DNA of 33,086 nt from Alphaproteobacteria bacterium. Lineage in GTDB: Bacteria; Pseudomonadota; Alphaproteobacteria; Rs-D84. Shown here in pieces: positions 29,875-33,086 of this stretch (positions are counted from its first letter, which is position 1; the number at the start of each line of letters is the position of its first letter). The notes below the pieces were generated by a model. It worked only from the letters and a program-made list of their open reading frames with translations. It did no database searches and was not told the origin of the DNA. The translations under genes were made by a program, and so were the position numbers. The stretch lies in contig JAFGMU010000038.1 in assembly GCA_016927395.1 (NCBI GenBank), positions 1-33,086 on the forward strand. The letters are read 5' to 3'.

Positions 29875-30504
29875 TTGCAGGGAAAATTTGAACTTTTAAC
29901 TATGCCGCCAAATAACACGAATTCCGTGTTATTATCCGTCGGGTATGATTGTGTGATTTTCGACGCGTGGGGTCGCGCAAGTGACTGGATTGATTTATTA
30001 AAAAAACGTGGTTTGAACTTGTGTGCGATTTATTCAACACATGGTCATCCGGATCATATTTCTGCTGCACCGGAATTATCTGAACATTTTAATATTCCAT
30101 GGTATATGAATTATTCGGATATACCATTGATTGAATGGGGTGCTGAACTGTTAAATTTTTTCGAATTGGACCCAATAAAAAAAGACTATAAAAAACCAGA
30201 AGATTTAACTGATGGTTTTTATGAAATTTTGTCGCTTCCTGTTCGTATAATCGAATTACCCGGTCATTCTGCGGGTGGGGTGGCATTCTATTTTCAAGCT
30301 GAACGTGTTTTGATAGTTGGTGATACAATTTTCCAAGAATCAATTGGGCGTTATGATTTGCCTGGTTCAAATTTAGAACAGTTAAAAAAATCTATTTCTA
30401 AAATTTATAATATGAATTTGCCAGATGACACTGTTGTTGTATTTGGTCATGGACCACACTCGACTATTGGTGAATTGAAAAATAATAATTCGTATTTCCA
30501 ATAA
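29875..30504 (+). CDS. MBL-fold metallohydrolase (TTG start at 29875 or ATG at 29902)
   Basis: YSTHGHPDHISAAPEL, ELPGHSAGGVAFYF, VGDTIF. Confidence 0.88.
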   Translation: MQGKFELLTMPPNNTNSVLLSVGYDCVIFDAWGRASDWIDLLKKRGLNLCAIYSTHGHPDHISAAPELSEHFNIPWYMNYSDIPLIEWGAELLNFFELDPIKKDYKKPEDLTDGFYEILSLPVRIIELPGHSAGGVAFYFQAERVLIVGDTIFQESIGRYDLPGSNLEQLKKSISKIYNMNLPDDTVVVFGHGPHSTIGELKNNNSYFQ

Positions 30505-30514
30505 AAATAAAAAC

Positions 30515-30542
30515 TAAACTGTCTACTATAGTAGACAGTTTA
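30515..30542. repeat. 28-bp perfect palindrome, copy 1
   Basis: TAAACTGTCTACTATAGTAGACAGTTTA. Confidence 0.85.
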
Positions 30543-30603
30543 AGCTAAGTATTATTTGTTTAAAATTATTTGTCTGATAAGAAAATGAAAACAAAAATTA
30601 ACT

Positions 30604-30627
30604 TGTCTACTATAGTAGACAGTTTAA
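30604..30627. repeat. Palindrome copy 2 (18-bp perfect palindrome within 24 nt identical to copy 1)
   Basis: TGTCTACTATAGTAGACAGTTTAA at 30604-30627, identical to 30520-30543; offset 84 bp. Confidence 0.85.
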
Positions 30628-30667
30628 ATATCTATTTAATTTAATATATAAAATTGTAATTTAATAT

Positions 30668-31435
30668 TTATTTTGAAAAACACAGAACACGTTCAATACC
30701 TGATAAATCATAAAAGCTGTTAAAAAACGCCCAGCCTTGTTTTGCAAAAATTTCACGAATATCTAAACCCTGATCGGCCCCGATTTCCATATAAATTTTT
30801 CCATTTGGTTTTAACCATTTCTTTGCATTTCTAGCAATGATTTCATATGCAGCCAATCCATTATTTTTTGCATACAATGCCATTGATGGGTCATGGTGTG
30901 CCCCATTATCAACACGTTTATCCCCGTGTGAAATATATGGTGGGTTTGAAATAATTATATCAAATTTTCCAAAGGTTTTATTTGAAGAAAAACTGGCGTG
31001 CAGAACTTTAATTTTATTTTTTAATCCCAAATTATTGACATTGCGTTTTGCAACTTTTACAGCATGTCTGGATTTTTCAATTGCAACGCCATGTGCGTTT
31101 GGGATATTTTTTACAATTGATATAATTAAACAACCTGTACCAGTCCCTAAATCCAAAATATTTAAATTTTTATTAAAAGATTCATTTTTTAAAACAGCCT
31201 CGACCAATGTTTCACTGTCTGGTCGTGGATCCAGTGTCCATTTGTTTGTATAAAATGGTAAACCATAAAACCATTTTTCATTAATTATTTTTGCAACTGG
31301 GACATTGTGACGAAGTTTATGTGCAGTATATAACACCCAGAAAAAAGGTAACTTTTTTCGATTCTGTAAGATTATCTTAGCGGCGCGGATTCCACCAGCA
31401 TTTTTCAGAATTTCAAAAGCTTGATTTGTTTTCAT
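30668..31435 (-). CDS. prmC: Peptide chain release factor N5-glutamine methyltransferase
   Basis: NILDLGTGTGCLIISI, DIIISNPPYI, DPRPDSETLVEAVL. Confidence 0.9.
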   Translation of the reverse strand: MKTNQAFEILKNAGGIRAAKIILQNRKKLPFFWVLYTAHKLRHNVPVAKIINEKWFYGLPFYTNKWTLDPRPDSETLVEAVLKNESFNKNLNILDLGTGTGCLIISIVKNIPNAHGVAIEKSRHAVKVAKRNVNNLGLKNKIKVLHASFSSNKTFGKFDIIISNPPYISHGDKRVDNGAHHDPSMALYAKNNGLAAYEIIARNAKKWLKPNGKIYMEIGADQGLDIREIFAKQGWAFFNSFYDLSGIERVLCFSK

Positions 31436-31456
31436 AAAGCCATTATAATTGCCTTC

Positions 31457-32704
31457 ATGAAAAAATCAAAAAATATTATGAACGCCAATTGTTTGGCCCA
31501 GATAATTTTGTTTGTTGCGATATTGTTAGCCACGGTTGCCATATCTATGTTGGTTACAAAACATGGCAGACAAACACTGGGAATTCAGGAATGTACTTCA
31601 CATGTTACGGTTTCCAGTGGCGACACATTGTCCAAGCTTTTGGGTGAACAAGGAATATCAGCCAAAGATATTGACACAATATCCAAAATATTAAAAAAAG
31701 ATGTCGGAATTAAGGGGCTGCGTGCTGATTCAGATAAAATAATATTCTCACGTCGTGCCGATGATGCACCCGTTACCAAGATAGTGTTGATTCCAAGTCC
31801 CTGGAAGCAGGTTGAATTAACATGTAACGATGGTCAATGGGTTGCAAAAACAATTGATATAGAACCTGATTCAAGACTTATTTACAAAGACGGTGAAATC
31901 AAAGACGGTGACAGTTTTTATACGGCTGGGATTCGCGCAGGTATCCCAGAAGGTATATTGGCAGATGTTTATGATTTATTAGCATTTGAAATGGATTTTG
32001 AACGTGATATTCGTGCGGGTCAAAATTTTTCCGTTTTATATGAAGAAAATTATTCCGAAGGTCAAAAAGTTGAAAACGGTCGCGTTGTTGCAATATCTTT
32101 CCAAGCACTGCGTGGTGATGTAAAAATGTACAGATTTCGTAAATCAGATGGCTCTATTGGCTATTATGATGAAGATGGAAATGGTGCCATTAAATCATTA
32201 AAACGTACACCTATTAACAACGCTCGTGTAACCAGTAGTTTCAGTTTACATCGTTTGCATCCAGTTTTGGGATTTACACGTGCCCACAAAGGTGTCGACT
32301 TCCGTGCGGGTACAGGAACACCAATTCCCAGTGCCGGCGCAGGTCGTGTTGTTGCACGTGGATATAATAATGGTTATGGAAATTTTATAAAAATACGTCA
32401 CAACAGCTCTTTTGAAACACTTTATGGACACATGTCCAGATTCGCCAAGGGTGTCGGTGTTGGTACCGCAGTTCGCCAAGGTCAAATAATTGGATACGTA
32501 GGATCAACCGGGATATCAACCGGACCACACTTACATTACGAAATAATAAGAAATGGCTCACATGTCAATCCTATGACGGTAAAGTTGCCAGCGATTGATA
32601 ATTTGAATGCGGAAAACAAGGCGAAATTTTTGGAAGTACGCAAATTAATAGACTCTTCAGCCAAAGTTCTTGCTAGAAAACCAGATATGTTTGTTCAGCT
32701 GTAA
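31457..32704 (+). CDS. M23 family metallopeptidase (peptidoglycan endopeptidase)
   Basis: N-terminal TM, VSSGDTLSKLL OapA/LysM-like segment, HKGVDFRAGTGTPI and HLHYE zinc motifs; ATG at 31457. Confidence 0.92.
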   Translation: MKKSKNIMNANCLAQIILFVAILLATVAISMLVTKHGRQTLGIQECTSHVTVSSGDTLSKLLGEQGISAKDIDTISKILKKDVGIKGLRADSDKIIFSRRADDAPVTKIVLIPSPWKQVELTCNDGQWVAKTIDIEPDSRLIYKDGEIKDGDSFYTAGIRAGIPEGILADVYDLLAFEMDFERDIRAGQNFSVLYEENYSEGQKVENGRVVAISFQALRGDVKMYRFRKSDGSIGYYDEDGNGAIKSLKRTPINNARVTSSFSLHRLHPVLGFTRAHKGVDFRAGTGTPIPSAGAGRVVARGYNNGYGNFIKIRHNSSFETLYGHMSRFAKGVGVGTAVRQGQIIGYVGSTGISTGPHLHYEIIRNGSHVNPMTVKLPAIDNLNAENKAKFLEVRKLIDSSAKVLARKPDMFVQL

Positions 32705-32707
32705 TTT

Positions 32708-32741
32708 AAAAAGGACGCTAAATTTAAGCGTCCTTTTTTTC
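32708..32741 (+). terminator. Terminator
   Basis: aaaaggacgct-aaattt-aagcgtccttttttt. Confidence 0.75.
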
Positions 32742-33017
32742 TTGTTCCAATAGTTTTTTCTTGGTTAATATTCCACCAGGTCCTGAATATCCACCAATTG
32801 TACCGTCCGAGTGTATTACGCGGTGGCATGGAATTTCAGGTACTATTGGATTTTTACCCACAGCATTAGCAACCGCGCGAACTGCATTCGGGTGCCCGGA
32901 CATTTGTGCCAGTTGTTTATAACTGACAGTTTGTCCATGTGGAATTCTGGTCAGGGCACGCCAAACATCTTTTTGGAACTCTGTACCATTCAGTTTATCA
33001 ATATTTATTTTATTCAT
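32724..33017 (-). CDS. Methylated-DNA--[protein]-cysteine S-methyltransferase, minimal C-terminal-domain form
   Basis: EFQKDVWRALTRIPHGQTVSYKQLA, active-site PCHRVIHSDGTIGGYSGPGG; start MNKINID at 33017. Confidence 0.88.
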   Translation of the reverse strand: MNKINIDKLNGTEFQKDVWRALTRIPHGQTVSYKQLAQMSGHPNAVRAVANAVGKNPIVPEIPCHRVIHSDGTIGGYSGPGGILTKKKLLEQEKKDA

Positions 33018-33057
33018 AATAATTATAATAATATATAAAAATTTAGCACAAGATAAT

Positions 33058-33083
33058 AAAAAAATCGGCAAATGCCGATTTTG
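33058..33083 (-). terminator. Terminator of a minus-strand gene beyond the window
   Basis: aaatcggc-aaat-gccgattt with T-run on minus strand. Confidence 0.55.
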
Positions 33084-33086
33084 GTA

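Noticed and set aside
30515-30627. XerCD dif site or transposon ends
   Set aside because: Does not match dif-like arms; no transposase or target-site duplication nearby.

Overview
Low-GC, gene-dense bacterial chromosome segment, best explained as alphaproteobacterial (inference from gene content and gene orders such as lepB-rnc, tilS-ftsH, ligA-PBP). Most of the window is housekeeping: fabI, ligA, a bifunctional PBP, comM/yifB, lepB, rnc, secG, mgtE, groES-groEL, HIT, DUF167, LOG, tilS, ftsH, MBL hydrolase, prmC, M23 peptidase, an O6-alkylguanine-DNA methyltransferase, tRNA-Asn(GTT) and tRNA-Gln(CTG). Less ordinary parts: (1) 265-5004, three secreted proteins sharing an N-terminal S-(K/E)-x-Y-V-(D/H) module, one of them an 806-aa protein with 17 full plus one partial tandem repeats of about 31 aa; (2) 8164-9741, three tandem divergent paralogs of an unrecognised family between fabI and ligA; (3) 22206-23834, an accessory-looking island with a structured noncoding region, an S24 (LexA/CI-type) repressor, an operator-like divergent intergenic region and a small HNH nuclease; (4) 30515-30627, two copies of a near-identical palindrome 84 bp apart between convergent genes; (5) 18417-19178, a membrane-anchored protein with a degenerate Cys-containing beta-solenoid-like repeat. 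No CRISPR array, transposase or integrase was seen.
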